NCBI RefSeq assembly: GCF_024713945.1
Contig: NC_134679.1
Coordinates: 1,679,001 to 1,743,000 of the forward strand
Reading direction: 5' to 3'
DNA from: Dermatophagoides farinae
Lineage: Eukaryota; Arthropoda; Arachnida; Sarcoptiformes; Pyroglyphidae
Length of the DNA stretch: 64,000 nucleotides
A model generated the notes under the pieces. It saw only the letters and a list, made by a program, of their open reading frames with translations. It had not been told where the DNA came from and did not search any database. The position numbers and the translations under genes are program-made. This document shows, piece after piece, positions 13,870 to 26,953 of the stretch (position 1 is its first letter; each line of letters opens with the position of its first letter).

Positions 13870-16800
13870 TTAATAATTGGTTGTTTCTTCTTGCGTCGTG
13901 AACACTTGTCGGGTACCGCCTGGAACCTGGCTTGTGGTCACCCATGAACGATGTTTAGCACGAATGAACGATAAGTTCGATTCAGCTTGATCGGCACGAT
14001 CTTCGGCTGCTTCCAATTCACGTTGGAATCGTCTGACACGTGTCAAATTCTGTTGGCTCATTCCCTCCTAAGTAATTGTATTGTAATTTAAAATGTCAGA
14101 AAAGTAATTTCAATCATATAATATAGATTACCTGTTCTTGCATCTGTCGTTTGTAAACTTTGACCTTTTCATTCAATTTATCAGTCATTTCCTGTAGCAA
14201 TTGAATTTGTTTATGGTCCTCCTCATTTTGCAACAACAATTCCTTGACACGATGATCCTTTTTACGTAACATTTTGTCCGTTTCGGCATGTCGTCGTCGT
14301 TCTTCTTCAACTTCAATTTCAACATCACGAATTCGGCTTTCCAATTTGGCAATGACACGTTTACCACCGGCCAATGCATTGGCTTCGACCTCTTCAATAC
14401 GGACATGCAATGTTCGTACCTCTTGTTCCAATGATTTTTTCACCGTTTCCAATTTAACCAATCGTTCTTGTTCTTCGATCAACAAATCTTTAGTAGATTT
14501 GAGTTCAATTGTAAGTTTCTGTACTCGTTCATCAGAAATCTATTTGTTCGGTTCAATAATGAATTGATTAGTTCCATTTGGATCAAGCAATAGAATATTA
14601 AATTAAATACTTACTCTAAGTTCTTTATGTACTTCATCGTAATCAGCTTGAAGTGCAGAGAATTCTGATTCCAATTTACTTTTAGCCGATGCCAAATTGA
14701 CGTTGATTGTGGTAAGTTCGTTAACACGTACAACAGCTTCTTCATGCAATTGTTCGGCTTGTCGTTTAGCACGATTAGCCTGTTCCAATGCAATACGCAT
14801 CTCTTCCAATTCGGCTTGCAATGCTTGGCATCGTCGTTGTGTAACACCCAATTGATCCACTGCTTGTTGCAATTGACGATGAACTTCATCATAATGTGCT
14901 TGGAGCTCCTACATTTTACAAATGAACATATATTACAAATGTTATTCACCGTGAGAATCTTTGATAAAAAAAACTAACCGTAATTTGAAGAGCTTGTTTT
15001 TTAATAGTCTTTTGCAAATCGATATTAGCCTTATTGGCTGCATCCAATGACAATTCCAATTCGGTAATCTGTGCCTGATATTTTTTCTTCAATCGAGCAA
15101 TTTCGGTCTTAAGTTTAGCCTCAGCTTCGGCCAATCGCATGTTAAGTTGTTCAATTTCAATTTGATATTGTTTGCTATTTGTAAATGTAATTAGAATGGA
15201 AATTATTTAAAATGGAAATTCTCTGCTTACCGCAATGCTTCAATTTCTTCATCTTTTTGTGCCAAACGTTTTTCATAATCATGTCGTACCTGTGCCAATT
15301 CGGCAATCAATCGTTGATTTTTGGCCTCTTCTTGTTTTCTCAATGTTTCTGCTTCTTTATAGGCAGCCGATAATTCATCACGTTCATTCTCTAATCGTTT
15401 GATTTCAATTTCTTGTTCATGGATTCTACGGTGAGCATCGTTCAATTGTGATTTAGCTTCGGCAAGATCGTCTATAGCAAATACATTTCAATCAGTCAAT
15501 TGTATCAATTGAATATTGTTTTTCATTACCTGTAAGTTTCTTGTTTTCACGTGCCAATTGATCACGTTGATCACGTAATTTTTCATATTCATGTTGCAAT
15601 TTCTGTAATTCAGCAATCTTGACTCGAAGTTCTTTCTGTGCTTGTTCCATCAACATGGTAACCTCTTCCAATTTATTCTTCAAATCAAGATTAATCTTTT
15701 CCAATTGAGCAACACGTTTTTCTAATTGTTGTGCATGTGCTGTCGCTTTTTCAAGATCCATAATCAAAACTTCAACTTCGCTTTGAAGTCGAGATTTTTG
15801 TTTCTCCAATGAACTGCATTTATTCAATAAGGCTTCCAATTGTTCTTCGTATTCCGAAATCTTTTGAGCCATTTTACGACTATTTTGGAATGGAAATATT
15901 TGTAAATCATTCATTGAAAACAGATAATTAGATTAATTACCGAAGTTCTTCAACTTCATCGGCATGTGCTTGCAATTCAGCTTCGTATTTGGACTTCCAT
16001 GATGCAGCATCGCCATTGGCTTTGGTCAATTGACGTTCAAGCTCAAGACGAGCCTCGGATTCTTCGTCCAATTGTACTTTCAATGATTCTAATTCCACTT
16101 CCAATGTATGGGCATGATTTTCGAGACTGGCACGTTTCTATTGATTACAAAAATTAAAACATTTTTATCCAATCAAGCATTTATGGAAAAAAAACTTACT
16201 CGTTCCTCTTCTTCCAAACGATGTCGAGTGTCTTCTAATTGTTGGGCAATCTGTGTCTTCAAATGGTTTGCATTGTCCAATTGTAATTTAACTTCGTGAA
16301 CCTCTTTGATCAATTCGGTATTCTCCTGACTTAAACGTTGTTTATGTGATGTCAATTCAATGACCGTACGGTTGATTTCTTCGATTTTGATATTCAATTC
16401 ATGTACGGTGTATTCCAATTTTTCTACATTTTTCAATGCCGTTAATTTTTCCTTATTGGACGTTTCCAATTGAGCTAATAATTCAAAAACTTCAGCCTGA
16501 AATTTTTGCTTCTCTTTATCCGATTTATTTTTCGCTTTTTGCAATTGGTCAAGTTGATCTTGCATTTCCTGGATGGCAGCCTGATGTTTCTGTCGCAAAT
16601 GATGGGCCGTTTCTTCCGATTCAATGTGAACATCTTCCAACAATTTTCTCAATTTTGCCAATTCGGAATCTCTTTTTTTGTTCATTTCGGTCTATGAAAA
16701 ATGGCGAAAAAACCAATTGTCTAAAGTTCTGTCTTTGTGTGTGCGTGTGTGTGTGCATTTATCGTGTATACTTACAACACTTTCGCTAGATCCTTCGGCC

Positions 16801-18423
16801 TCTTCTAAACGTTCACCAAGGCTCATCACTTGGATCTGTAATTCGGCCTTTTCACGTTCGATCTATATTTTGATTCATTTAATTATTAGCAATTTGTGAT
16901 CCATTTTATGAAATTTTATAGAAAAAAAACATTGGCTCATCGTTTGATTCTATAGGACGGATAGGATTGTCTCCTTGATCTAATTTTTTATTTAATTTAA
17001 TCATTCATCGTTTGTTCACTGTTGTTTTCTCCTATTTGAAATTCTTTATGGCAATTTTTTCTCTTACGTTATATTTATGATTGCATTCATTGGAATGAAA
17101 TTCTTGGATTCTTGTTGCTTTTTCTGTGATGTGATGTGTGTGTGTGTGTGTGTATGTTGATGATCTCTAAAAATAGATGGTGTATAAGTGTGGCGGATTA
17201 AGGCGTTGGTATGATTTTTTTTTTGGCTGCCGTTTCGAAGCTAAATATTCGTTTACTGTGTAAACGCCTCGCCTACTTGATTACGTACCCAATATCATTA
17301 TTCTCTCGTTCCATTCGGAAAATTAATATAGCACTGTTCTATTCTTTTTATTTACAAGCAATAATAATTCTAAAACAAGCCTAAAACGGAATCTTGCTGA
17401 TCATACAATAAAATTTTCGACAGTGTCATCAAGTTCATCACCAAAAATATATCATATTTACATATAATTAAAAAAAGGTGAATCATGGCCAATAATAGTG
17501 ATGAATAGAAAAAAAAATAATTCAACTTACACGTTGTCGCATTTCACGTTCGGATTCCAAATCATCGGATAACAATCGGATTTTGTCCTAGAAATCATTT
17601 GAACAAGAAATAAAAAAGACGATAAAGAATTAAGATTGGAAATAATTATCGCTTAGTTGTTAGTAGATATGTGTGTGTGTGTGCGAATTGATAATCAATT
17701 CAAGGTCGATTTACAATATAATGCTTGCTTGTGGTATAAAATTTTTCGCCAGTTTAAATTTGTTGGCTCAATTTCAAAATCAATATAGCCATCAATCTAT
17801 CGATTGATCGATTGATTTTTTTTTCTCTAATCATGTGTTTATTTGTTAAGAAGTAGTAGAACATTAACAACCTTGATCTAGATTTGTTTATGTTCAAATC
17901 TTATGGTCTGTTTCAATTTTTTTTATTTTTTTTTTTATTTTTGAATTGGTGATTCTATGAATGTTCTTGACTTTGAATCGTTGTTTCAGAAGGAAATGGA
18001 AATGGAAACGATTCGATGATTGTTATTCTTCATCTACTATATAGAGAATTACCTATTCTAGCTGGGCGTCATCTTCATCGCGACAACAAAGTATTGCACT
18101 TTCATCATCAAAGTTTAAGATGCTAAAATTGGATTCAGATTTGGCAATTTTAAAATTTGTGAAAACAAAATTAGGTTGATGTAACTAGAATATTGTTTTT
18201 GTCTACTATAAATGTTTGGTATATGTGAAAAAAATTTCGATTCTTTACAAATAAAAAAAATTAAATGGTTGATGATCAAATATGTAAACAAAAAATGTAT
18301 GAACAAATTACATACCTCAAGTCGAGTTAAGGCACCTAAATCGGTACCATATTCAACGGAAATATCACCAGAGGCACCAGCACCACTGGATCGGTACATA
18401 TATTTAGCTGTACGTGCCGACAT
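13870..18423 (-). CDS. Paramyosin (group 11 dust-mite allergen homologue)
   Basis: Eleven coding exons on the minus strand: 18423-18316, 17587-17531, 16862-16776, 16691-16200, 16137-15941, 15879-15530, 15471-15231, 15174-14979, 14908-14615, 14539-14132 and 14067-13870. All joins are GT-AG and in phase. They total 2628 nt, or 875 residues plus stop. The chain has a short non-helical head ([17 protein letters not shown]...), an almost unbroken alpha-helical coiled coil with heptad and 28-residue periodicity, and a non-helical tail ending QEETTNY. Paramyosin forms the core of invertebrate thick filaments under the myosin sheath, and in Dermatophagoides it is the group 11 allergen. Length, head and tail agree with what I recall of Der f 11 / Der p 11. 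An upstream in-frame TTG was rejected as a start in favour of the ATG of MSAR. Exons 8 and 9 (15174-14979 and 14908-14615) have duplicates at 32.5-32.1 kb. Confidence 0.97.
17166..17175. promoter_or_regulatory. MEF2-like site in paramyosin intron 2
   Basis: CTAAAAATAG is a perfect match to the MEF2 consensus YTA(A/T)4TAR. It lies in the 670-nt second intron of a muscle gene, where MEF2 control would be expected. Such matches arise by chance several times per 64 kb at this base composition, and another sits at 38967-38976 with no muscle gene nearby. The evidence is contextual only. Confidence 0.3.
18053..18122 (-). other. Cryptic or poison cassette exon in paramyosin intron 1
   Basis: On the minus strand a 70-nt segment is bounded by a good acceptor (CCAATTTTAG) and a donor (GTAATT). 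Joined after exon 1 (phase 0) it reads CAT CTT AAA CTT TGA, so inclusion would add a stop codon after four residues and shift the frame. It could be a poison exon or a chance pair of splice signals. No protein similarity was seen. Confidence 0.25.
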
Positions 18424-20771
18424 TGTTTTCAAATTGTTTTTTTTCTTTGTTCCGGTTACAGATCAAAACGGCTTCAATTATTTTTCGTTTTTCGGATCAA
18501 AAAAAATTTTTTGAAGAAAAATTCAATTCTTATTTCGATTTCGAAAAAATGAATGATGCAAAACGATGAATGATATTTAACAACAATATAAAAAAAACGA
18601 ACAACGGACAACCAAGAAGATCAAACCAATACACACCAACAATCAAACAACAACTGACACACTAATCGTGATAGATGCAGCCGATTTTCTACCAGAATAT
18701 AAAATGAAAAATCTTTTAAATTCTTTCAGATCAAAGCCAAATGAAATCAACAATAATGGGAGAGAGAGAGAGTGAAAGAGAGAAAAAATATTTCTGATTT
18801 GCTGATGATCAATGCTGCCAGAATTTTTTTTTTTTCGTCCATCATCATCATCATCATCATCATTCCACTGTATTCATTTTCATTTTCTTATGTAGAAACC
18901 TTGATATGATGAATCTATGTAGTAGCATCCTTTCGAATATTCAAAATAAGGAATTTGAATTTTTTTGTTGTTGTTGTTGTTGAAAAAATAGAAAATTTCA
19001 AATTGCTAGCGGGATATTTTTTCTTTTCTTTTCATTTTGTCTGGTTATAATGATTTGTTGATTCTTCTGTCTTTGAACAATTTTTTGTTGTTGTTGATGT
19101 TGATGAAATACATTCTCATCCATAATTACCGAATGTGGCCGTGTAGGTGTGTGTGTGATAGATATGTCGAAAGCCGTGGTGGTGGTTAATACATATGAAT
19201 ACACACATTTCATATGTGATTTGGCACCACCTTAACTTTGTGGTAATATTCCCAAATGATGATGATGATGATGATGATGATAATGATGACAATATATAGA
19301 ATAATTGTTGAATTGAAAAAAAAATTCTCTACATCGGCTTGTTGCTTGCCTGTTGTTGTTGTTGTTGGCCTATATATCGACATTCCTTTTTTAGACATTC
19401 TCAATACACACTACAACATACTAGCAACAACATCATTGACGGAATTCTTGAAATCAACAACAATGAATTGAATTCTATAACACGTCATTATGAAAATGTG
19501 AATGATTTAGAAAAAAAATTGGATTCCTCACAATTTGAATTTAATCTTTTTGGTCTTGATTTAGCATGTGTATATGGGAAATTTTTTATGTAAAGGAATG
19601 TAAATGTTTTCACTGATGACGATGATTATTATATATTCTTTATTTGTTATTTGTTTCACATTCTCTTTCCTAAGAATATTCGGAATATTTTTTTTTTATA
19701 AAATTCATTTCTCCCCAATGCTATGCTTCTATGCTACTATATGTTATCGAAAATGAATATTTTTCTAAAATAAAACCTTCGAAAATAAAAAAAAAACCAT
19801 TTTTCTCTCTCTTTCTCTATTTATTTTTTCGGTTTAAAGTTTGGAATTTTCTTCATCCAAGAATAATGGTGAAAAGAATCCCTTTATTTTTGTGTATGGA
19901 TGAATTTTGTCTAGTTGAGTTCAACACAGTGTAAATGACAAATTTTTTTTTTCTTCTTCTTCTTTCAATCTTGGATGAAATTCTTTTTTTTTCACCGAAA
20001 AAAAAATAAAATAAACGTATGATGATGATGACAAGTAAACGATTGAATGAAAACCTGGTCTTTTTAAGGAAAAAATATTATCACTTTTTTTCTATTAATA
20101 AAAAAAAAAAATTTTTTTTCCTGTGCATCAATTTTTTTTCCCTGTTTGTCAAATCATGCACATAGAGAGTGATGGTAGACATGATGTTGAGACACATTCA
20201 TTCACATTCACACACACGAACACATTGATTGACTTGGTTGACCAAATTGAAATTTTTTTTTTTGTTGAAAAAAAAACTTTTTTTTTCAAACGAAAGATTC
20301 ATTCATTCTATTCTACATAGATTTCTTTTTTTTCCCAAAAATAACGATAACTTGTACAATGCAAACAATTGAAGAGAGAGAGAGAAATTCTCTCGTTCAA
20401 AAATTCTCATTCACCACTACATGAAGAAATAGTTGTTGCATCCTGACTAAAAATGTTTGAATTTTATTTTTCCACTTATTCAATACTGCCACACGTAAAA
20501 AATATTATCATCACCATCACATATATAGAAGAGGGAATGTACAATGAAAGAATAAAATATTCTAGGTTAACAAAGTTGACAAATTCTCCATGGATTTCCA
20601 TTTTTTTTTTAGTTTGTTTGTTTGTTTAATTTGTAAAAGAGAGAAAAAAAATTCATTTTGAATTTATTTATTCAAAATATATTTATACAAACATGGCAAA
20701 TTGAATTCAAATTACATATAACAGAGAACATTACATTTTTTTTTTTTATTGACAAATTTCAAGGTTTCACA
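18424..20771. other. Noncoding: paramyosin 5' flank
   Basis: No coding exon was recognised. It should contain the promoter and any 5' untranslated exon of paramyosin (minus strand, left part) and the 3' flank of NDUFS6 (right end). Open frames here are translations of (ATG)n, (TTG)n and poly-T. Confidence 0.6.
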
Positions 20772-21348
20772 CTAATGATGATGATCAGAATGTTCTTGAT
20801 AAAAACGTAGACCACAATAGCCACATGTATGATTTCCTGGTTGATCTAAATTGATAAATACTTTTGGATGTCCTAATGGTCCACCACCACCATCACAAAC
20901 TACTTTTCGTCCTTTTACAGCTGTTGGTGGTATTTCCGCAATCAGATCACGAGCAAAACGTGTATTCACCTTATGGTATAAATTGGAGAATCAGAAATTA
21001 TTCATTATGTCAAGCACATGAATATGTGAATACCTTTTTCGATTTACCACCAATAAAACGTGACAGACGGTAGTCATTTTGTTCAAATTTCTATTTTAGA
21101 TTAAAAATTGATCAGAATTGACAATGAGGAAATACAATTATGATACAAACCTGTCCGGTATGTGTTTCAACATCGACAAATTCATCGATTTTCTGTATAT
21201 CAGCCTTTGATAATGGTTGAGTTTTGTTGGCTGAATGTTTATCCAATTGATGATCAGATGAAAGTGATCGAATAGGATTGATTTGTGTCATCAATCGTTG
21301 CCATATTTGTGGTTTTGAACAAAATTTATTCATAATTTGATTGGCCAT
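20772..21348 (-). CDS. NDUFS6: NADH dehydrogenase (complex I) iron-sulfur protein 6, mitochondrial
   Basis: Three coding exons: 21348-21151, 21090-21034 and 20969-20772, in phase, giving 150 residues. The C-terminal zf-CHCC domain is clear: [20 protein letters not shown], then [20 protein letters not shown] and [14 protein letters not shown], with the C...H...C-x2-C zinc ligands intact. NDUFS6 is a nuclear-encoded accessory subunit of the N-module of complex I in the mitochondrial matrix and is needed for late assembly. The first roughly 45 residues lack acidic runs and contain Arg and Lys, as expected of a mitochondrial presequence. The start is the ATG of MANQIMNKF. An acceptor-like TTTGAAACAG just upstream (about 21364-21373) suggests a 5' UTR intron. 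The gene is head-to-head with bL36m. Confidence 0.95.
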
Positions 21349-21644
21349 TTCTGGAATATGAATCTGTTTCAAACATAAATACAATTTATTTATCAACACA
21401 AATCACAACAACAAGGTGAATTTAACAGAAAAAAATAACCTAGCGACTATTTCAACTCATAGCTGCTACATTTGGTTTTAATGGTTTAAAATTTTGTCAC
21501 ATGTTTTTTTTTCTGAAATTTTTCAATTTTGATTTTTTTTTGTTTAGAATTTAAATTACTCTGTAAGTTGATAATAATTAATTGATTAAAAAATGATTTA
21601 TTTATGATTTCAAATTAACGATTTTTTAAAACCAGAAAACAATA
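21349..21644. promoter_or_regulatory. Shared divergent promoter region of NDUFS6 and bL36m
   Basis: Only 296 bases separate the two start codons, which point away from each other. No TATA box is obvious. Part of this interval is probably 5' UTR, possibly with a small NDUFS6 leader intron. A bidirectional promoter for two mitochondrial proteins is an inference from geometry. Confidence 0.55.
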
Positions 21645-22007
21645 ATGCTTCGAAATTGTTTGAACATCATGACAAACTTGTGGCGAATTGCTCAACGAAC
21701 AAATATTCAAACAACATTAATTAGACCGGAATTTCAATTACCGTTATCAATGGATAAATTTCCTATGCTTCAACAGCAACAAATACGAACATTTAAAGAT
21801 AAAGATGTGCTAAAACTTCGTTGTTCAAAATGTTATTTCAAAAAAATCGATGATCGTTGGTGGGTTCTTTGTAATGAACATCCACGACATAAACAACGAC
21901 AAAAATTGTCACGAATACAGCAACAAGATGAAATGATTGTCACACACATTACCCGTACCGGATCATATAAAAAGAAACATTATCAATATCTTTATCATGA
22001 TATTTGA
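21645..22007 (+). CDS. mRpL36: Large ribosomal subunit protein bL36m, mitochondrial
   Basis: Single-exon frame of 120 residues. Residues about 60-95 form the bL36 zinc-ribbon: [20 protein letters not shown] followed by [11 protein letters not shown], giving the C-x2-C...C-x4-H ligand set. The long basic N-terminal part with few acidic residues is consistent with a mitochondrial targeting sequence. The bacterial homologue is only about 38 residues, so most of the length is the organellar extension plus a C-terminal tail. The ATG at 21645 is preceded by an in-frame-stop-rich AT stretch. The protein sits in the large mitoribosomal subunit. Confidence 0.93.
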   Translation: MLRNCLNIMTNLWRIAQRTNIQTTLIRPEFQLPLSMDKFPMLQQQQIRTFKDKDVLKLRCSKCYFKKIDDRWWVLCNEHPRHKQRQKLSRIQQQDEMIVTHITRTGSYKKKHYQYLYHDI

Positions 22008-22129
22008 TTGATTCGGGATTTGATTTCATTTTGTACAATTTGTCTAATTTCGTTATTTTTTTTTTTTGAAATAGCTGGAAAAACCCCCATAATTATTGTA
22101 TTTTCATTTTCATTGTTCATGAAAACAAA

Positions 22130-22135
22130 AATAAA
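22130..22135 (+). terminator. AATAAA poly(A) signal for bL36m
   Basis: AATAAA inside AAAAATAAATAAAT, about 120 bases downstream of the stop codon on the same strand. Confidence 0.5.
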
Positions 22136-22260
22136 TAAATTACCTGTTAGAAATACGTCCTAATAACAGATTATTTTGTGATCTTCCTCATTATTGCCTG
22201 TATATATGGCCAACAAAATGTAGGGGTGTCATTTCTTTCGTATTTTCAATAATCGATTTG

Positions 22261-22384
22261 TTTCAAAAAAAAAATTCAATCATTTAAATGAAATGAAATA
22301 TCAATATATAAATGTTTAAATGTTTCAAAAAAAAAATTCAATCATTTAAATGAAATGAAATATCAATATATAAATGTTTAAATG
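22261..22384. repeat. Tandem duplication of a 62-bp AT-rich unit
   Basis: Two copies, 22261-22322 and 22323-22384, appear identical over the full unit (each begins TTTCAAAAAAAAAATTC and ends GTTTAAATG). The identity suggests a recent duplication. Confidence 0.9.
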
Positions 22385-23861
22385 CCTCAAGCCAAAATGA
22401 TGATGGCAACAAGTTGTCATCCATAACACATGAAATGATTAATGGACAGCCATCATTATTATCATTGATATACAGGTGTATATTTCTTTCAACAATAACA
22501 ACAACAACAACAAGAAAAATATATTTTTAGAAATGAAATGAAAATGGTGTTGGTGACAATGATGTTCAACTTTGACTTTGAATGGCAATCGAAAACAAAA
22601 AGAAATGAAAAAAAAAGAAAGAAAGAAAGAAAAAAAAGGACCTTGTATACGTATCAACCATATATATCAAACATCCAATAAAATCCAAATCACAACATGA
22701 ACAGCATCAAGATCAGCCATTAATCATTTTCCCTCTTTGATGATGATGATGATGATGATGAACTTGTTATAGAATCGAATGATTTGGCGTTATTTTCATT
22801 TCATTTTTTTATTATTATTTTTTTTTCATTTCATTTTTCATTAAACAAAGCCTGTAGGGTATGAAAATTGAATATTTTTTTTTGTTTTCAATTTTTAAAT
22901 TTTTAATAATCTGTCCGTTTATCATTTTGTTTGCAATTCATGAATTTAATCATTTCATTTTTCAATAACCAAATTCTTAAATATTATTTATGAATGATCA
23001 ATGTGGATTTTGTTTTTGTAAAGAAAAAAAAATGACACGAAATCCAGGTAAATGTATGTTATTGTATCCCCCCCAAAAAAAAAACAATTAGAGGAAATAA
23101 TTGAAACATTGAACTTCACGTGATATCCTTTGTGTGTATGTGTGTGTGTGAATGTAGCTGTAAATCAGATTCAATGAACATCGATCGAATGATCATTATA
23201 ATATGATGATGATGATCATCATTATCATGAGAGTGTAAATTATTTTGTGTCACATACATTATATTTGTGTGACAGAATAACCTTGAATGAAAATATATTT
23301 AGATTGAATGTATTGATTGATAGATTGATTAATGAAGAATTCATTATGACGGAATTTAATTGAAGAAATTGATTAGAATTTTTTTTTTTTTGGAATTATA
23401 ATCTTGAATAATCCCTTGTATTTCCTTAAATCGAATGTTTTTGTTTTGTTGTTGAAAAAAATCGATTCCAGAATTCGAATATTCTCTAATATCTAGAGTA
23501 TAGATAAAAGATTTTGATTGAATTTGGTACTTTGAAATCGATCTGATTTTTTTCCGATCATTTAAAAATAATTGAATCCTAAATTAATCACTATAGATTT
23601 GTTTTGCTGTACGTGTGTGTGTGTGTATCGATGATGTTGTTTGAAAAATTCTGTGAAAAAGTTCCAAGAATAAAAACTATTAGAATGGAATTAAAAAAAA
23701 AAATTTCCATTAATTATTTTTTTTGTTATCAAAATTGTTTATGAAAATCTCCAAAATCATCACAAGACAATATATAACGTGTTTTTTTTCCCATTTTTTT
23801 CCATTTTATTGGATTCATTCCAATCGATTAGTCATCTTGTGTGTGTGTTAAAATAAACAAC

Positions 23862-23892
<31 letters not shown>

Positions 23893-24233
23893 TTTTTTCC
23901 GGGAAAACACGGATATGATGATAAACAAATGGAAACAAACAAACAAAAAAAAAATAAAATGATAAGATAAGATTTGACCTACTAGAGATCATCATCTAAT
24001 AAATTGGTTATTTCCTAATATGAAAATATTCTAATGGATATGCTGATTTAATCGATTGAATTATTATTCATGTACAGGTTTTTTTCCATTGAAAAACACA
24101 ACACTTTTATCATTGGAATAATAATTATAAATTTTTTTTCTGGTTAGTAACAACAACGGTGTATAGATTGAATTCATGATAATGAAAATCGAATGATTCC
24201 AAATTGATAATTCTCATGATTAATTAATTTGTT

Positions 24234-24259
24234 TGTGTGTGTGTGTGTGTGTGTGTGTG
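24234..24259. repeat. (TG)13 microsatellite
   Basis: Uninterrupted TG run in noncoding DNA. Confidence 0.95.
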
Positions 24260-26953
24260 ACTGTGATATAATCTTGATTATATATACACATGCAACCCGA
24301 AAACATTTCACTGCCAAACATCATAACAAAAATCAAGTGTTTTTCCAATGTCATACGATTTTTAATCATGATGATGATGAAGATGATGATTATCATCCAA
24401 TCTTAAAGGATTATTGTCAGATTGTCAGATAAAAAATTGAAATTTGAATTTTGTTGTTTGTTTCTTATTTAGTTTTGGTTTTTTTTTGTTTTAGTATTGC
24501 GAATATCTTATGTTTTCAATAATGTTGTTTTCTTTTCTTTTCTTTTCTTTTTTTTCTTAGGAATTGATGACATCACTAATCAACAGCACTATTATTGATA
24601 ATTATTATTCGACGTCATTCATTTTTATCATAAAAATCGATGATGATGATGTTGTTGTTGTTGTATTGATAATCGTTAGTAATTCACACTTTTGTTGTTG
24701 GTAATAATCCAAAGTTTTTAGTTCATGTACATGTATTTGCCTAAATTCAATTTGTATACAAAATCAAAGTCAAAATCAGTATGTACTTTACGAATATTTT
24801 GCATTCAAATTTGATTCAAACGTACATTCTTCGTTAGTTACTTTGAAGCAATCTTCTACTGTACTAATCCAGAACGAAAACAAAACATCAAGAACATTAC
24901 AAGCACACAAATTTGTTGATTACAGACAAATTGATAAATTGGGCACAAGTGTACCTTGATTAAATACGGAATAACACATCATGAATGTTACAAAGAAAAT
25001 CATCGATTGATCAATAATTTATAGCAAACAATATATCAGTTGTGATCAGAGAATTTCCAGTGGAAAAAAATGGTTGAATACCAATGGTTAATCATAGATG
25101 TAGAATTAAAGATCAATCAAAAAAAAAAAATCACTGGCATTAAAAATCATTAATCAATGATTCATATAATCATGGCGTAATAATAATTTGAAACTTTGAA
25201 AAAGAAAATTTGATTTCAGTAACAAATAAAAATTGATTGGATTTTACTTCGATCTCATTCATTATACTGTTTTTAAATATTTAATAAAAATGGTTCAAAT
25301 AAGATAGCAAAAAAAACTGTCAACAAAATTGTCAAATGATAAATACAGACACACAGACAGATCATTGATGATAAAGATAATAATGTTGAAGAATTTTTTC
25401 CATTTATATCTCACTACTGTATATGTCTATCATATTGAATGATCTCATTCATTAATAATTTGGTCCAAACTTATTATATTCTTCTTATGTTTGCTATATA
25501 TATATATGTTCAAATTCAAGGCTGAATATTGATCACAATTTCATTACATCATGTCCACACATTTTGATCCAAATATTTAATTTTTTTTGTTTGTTTGTTT
25601 GTTTGTTCACACACAGTTTCCAATTCGATTCAGGCATCAATAGCCAAAAATTGGAATTGGATATTTGTTGTTTAATCATTTCCAGTTTGGGTTTTTTTTG
25701 TTTCATTTTCAATCATTGTTGCTGTTTTTATTTTGTTCACGCTATTCGTGTCTGGTCAGTTTCAATTTCGTATTTTTTTTTTGTTTCGGTTCAAATTGTA
25801 CTTTTTTTTCTCTCCAAAAATCATCATCACATTATTATAATGATTATGGGTATAAGTAAGTCAGATTCCGCATCATAATCATTCAAGTCGAATGAGAAAA
25901 TAAAAAACAAAACAAACAAACAAAACTCAAAATAGATAATAACCAAGTTTAATTTCAAAGAATTTTGAAGTAACTAAAACTAATTGACGTTTTTTTTGAT
26001 GATGATGATGATGATGATCCATGATCATCATTGGGTCAACACTATGATTAGAGATTCTTATTGATTCAAAGAATAATTTTTTTTTAGCTTCTTACGATAA
26101 TTCTTTGAGTATAGTGAAAAATAAAACATTTAGTAACATTTAATCTTTATAATCATAGCCATCATAATATCTTCCATTGCCACTGCCATAATAATGATTC
26201 ATTAATCGTTAATCGATTCTATCATCCATTTGGGAATTCTCCATTTAATATGACCATGATGGGTACACACACACACATAGAATCTATTGCAGTTATAACC
26301 ATAGAATAGAAATTGAAAAGTAACTATCAAATTCCTATTTCCAATAAAGCATATGATTGGATCGTCATATCATAGAAAAAAAACGAACCAAAGTCAGAAT
26401 AATCAATGTTTTTTTTCAATTTCATTGCATATGAATTTATGTTTAGCATATGATGATGATCACTGGATGATTGGAAATTGCATCAGCCAGTTTAGCTGCA
26501 TAAATTTTTGTTTTGTTTTTGAATTCATAATAAAATGTTGATGATTGATTGATTGATAATCATATCATCAAGACATTTATTTAGTAATCATCAACAACAA
26601 CAATATATATCTGTTTGTTTTACAGACAACACTCTTTGCATCCGGATTGAGGACAAAAAAAAAATTTCCATTCATCGAAATGGCAATAGAAAATTTTTTA
26701 AAAATCATAAAATTAGTAATTTGATTCAAAATGGATACGTAAATATCCTGTGTTTTTTTTGGTGCTTGCTAATAATCCTGTATTCATCATCATTCATTTC
26801 TTGTGCTAATCATAGGTTGTTATTGTAAAATTGCTCAAAGATCAAAGGCAACGTGGTTGGTTGGTTGATTGGTAGGTGCATGTAAAAGGGAGAAGAACGT
26901 TCATTCGAAAAATGTGATTGCTATCTTGAACTGCAAAAAAAAAAAATTATCAT

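Noticed and set aside
18424-18432. Upstream in-frame start extending paramyosin by three residues
   Set aside because: The extra codon is TTG, not ATG, and the family head begins at MSAR.
21349-21399. N-terminal extension of NDUFS6 upstream of MANQIM
   Set aside because: The extension begins with TTG and spans an acceptor-like T-rich stretch. The first ATG is preferred.
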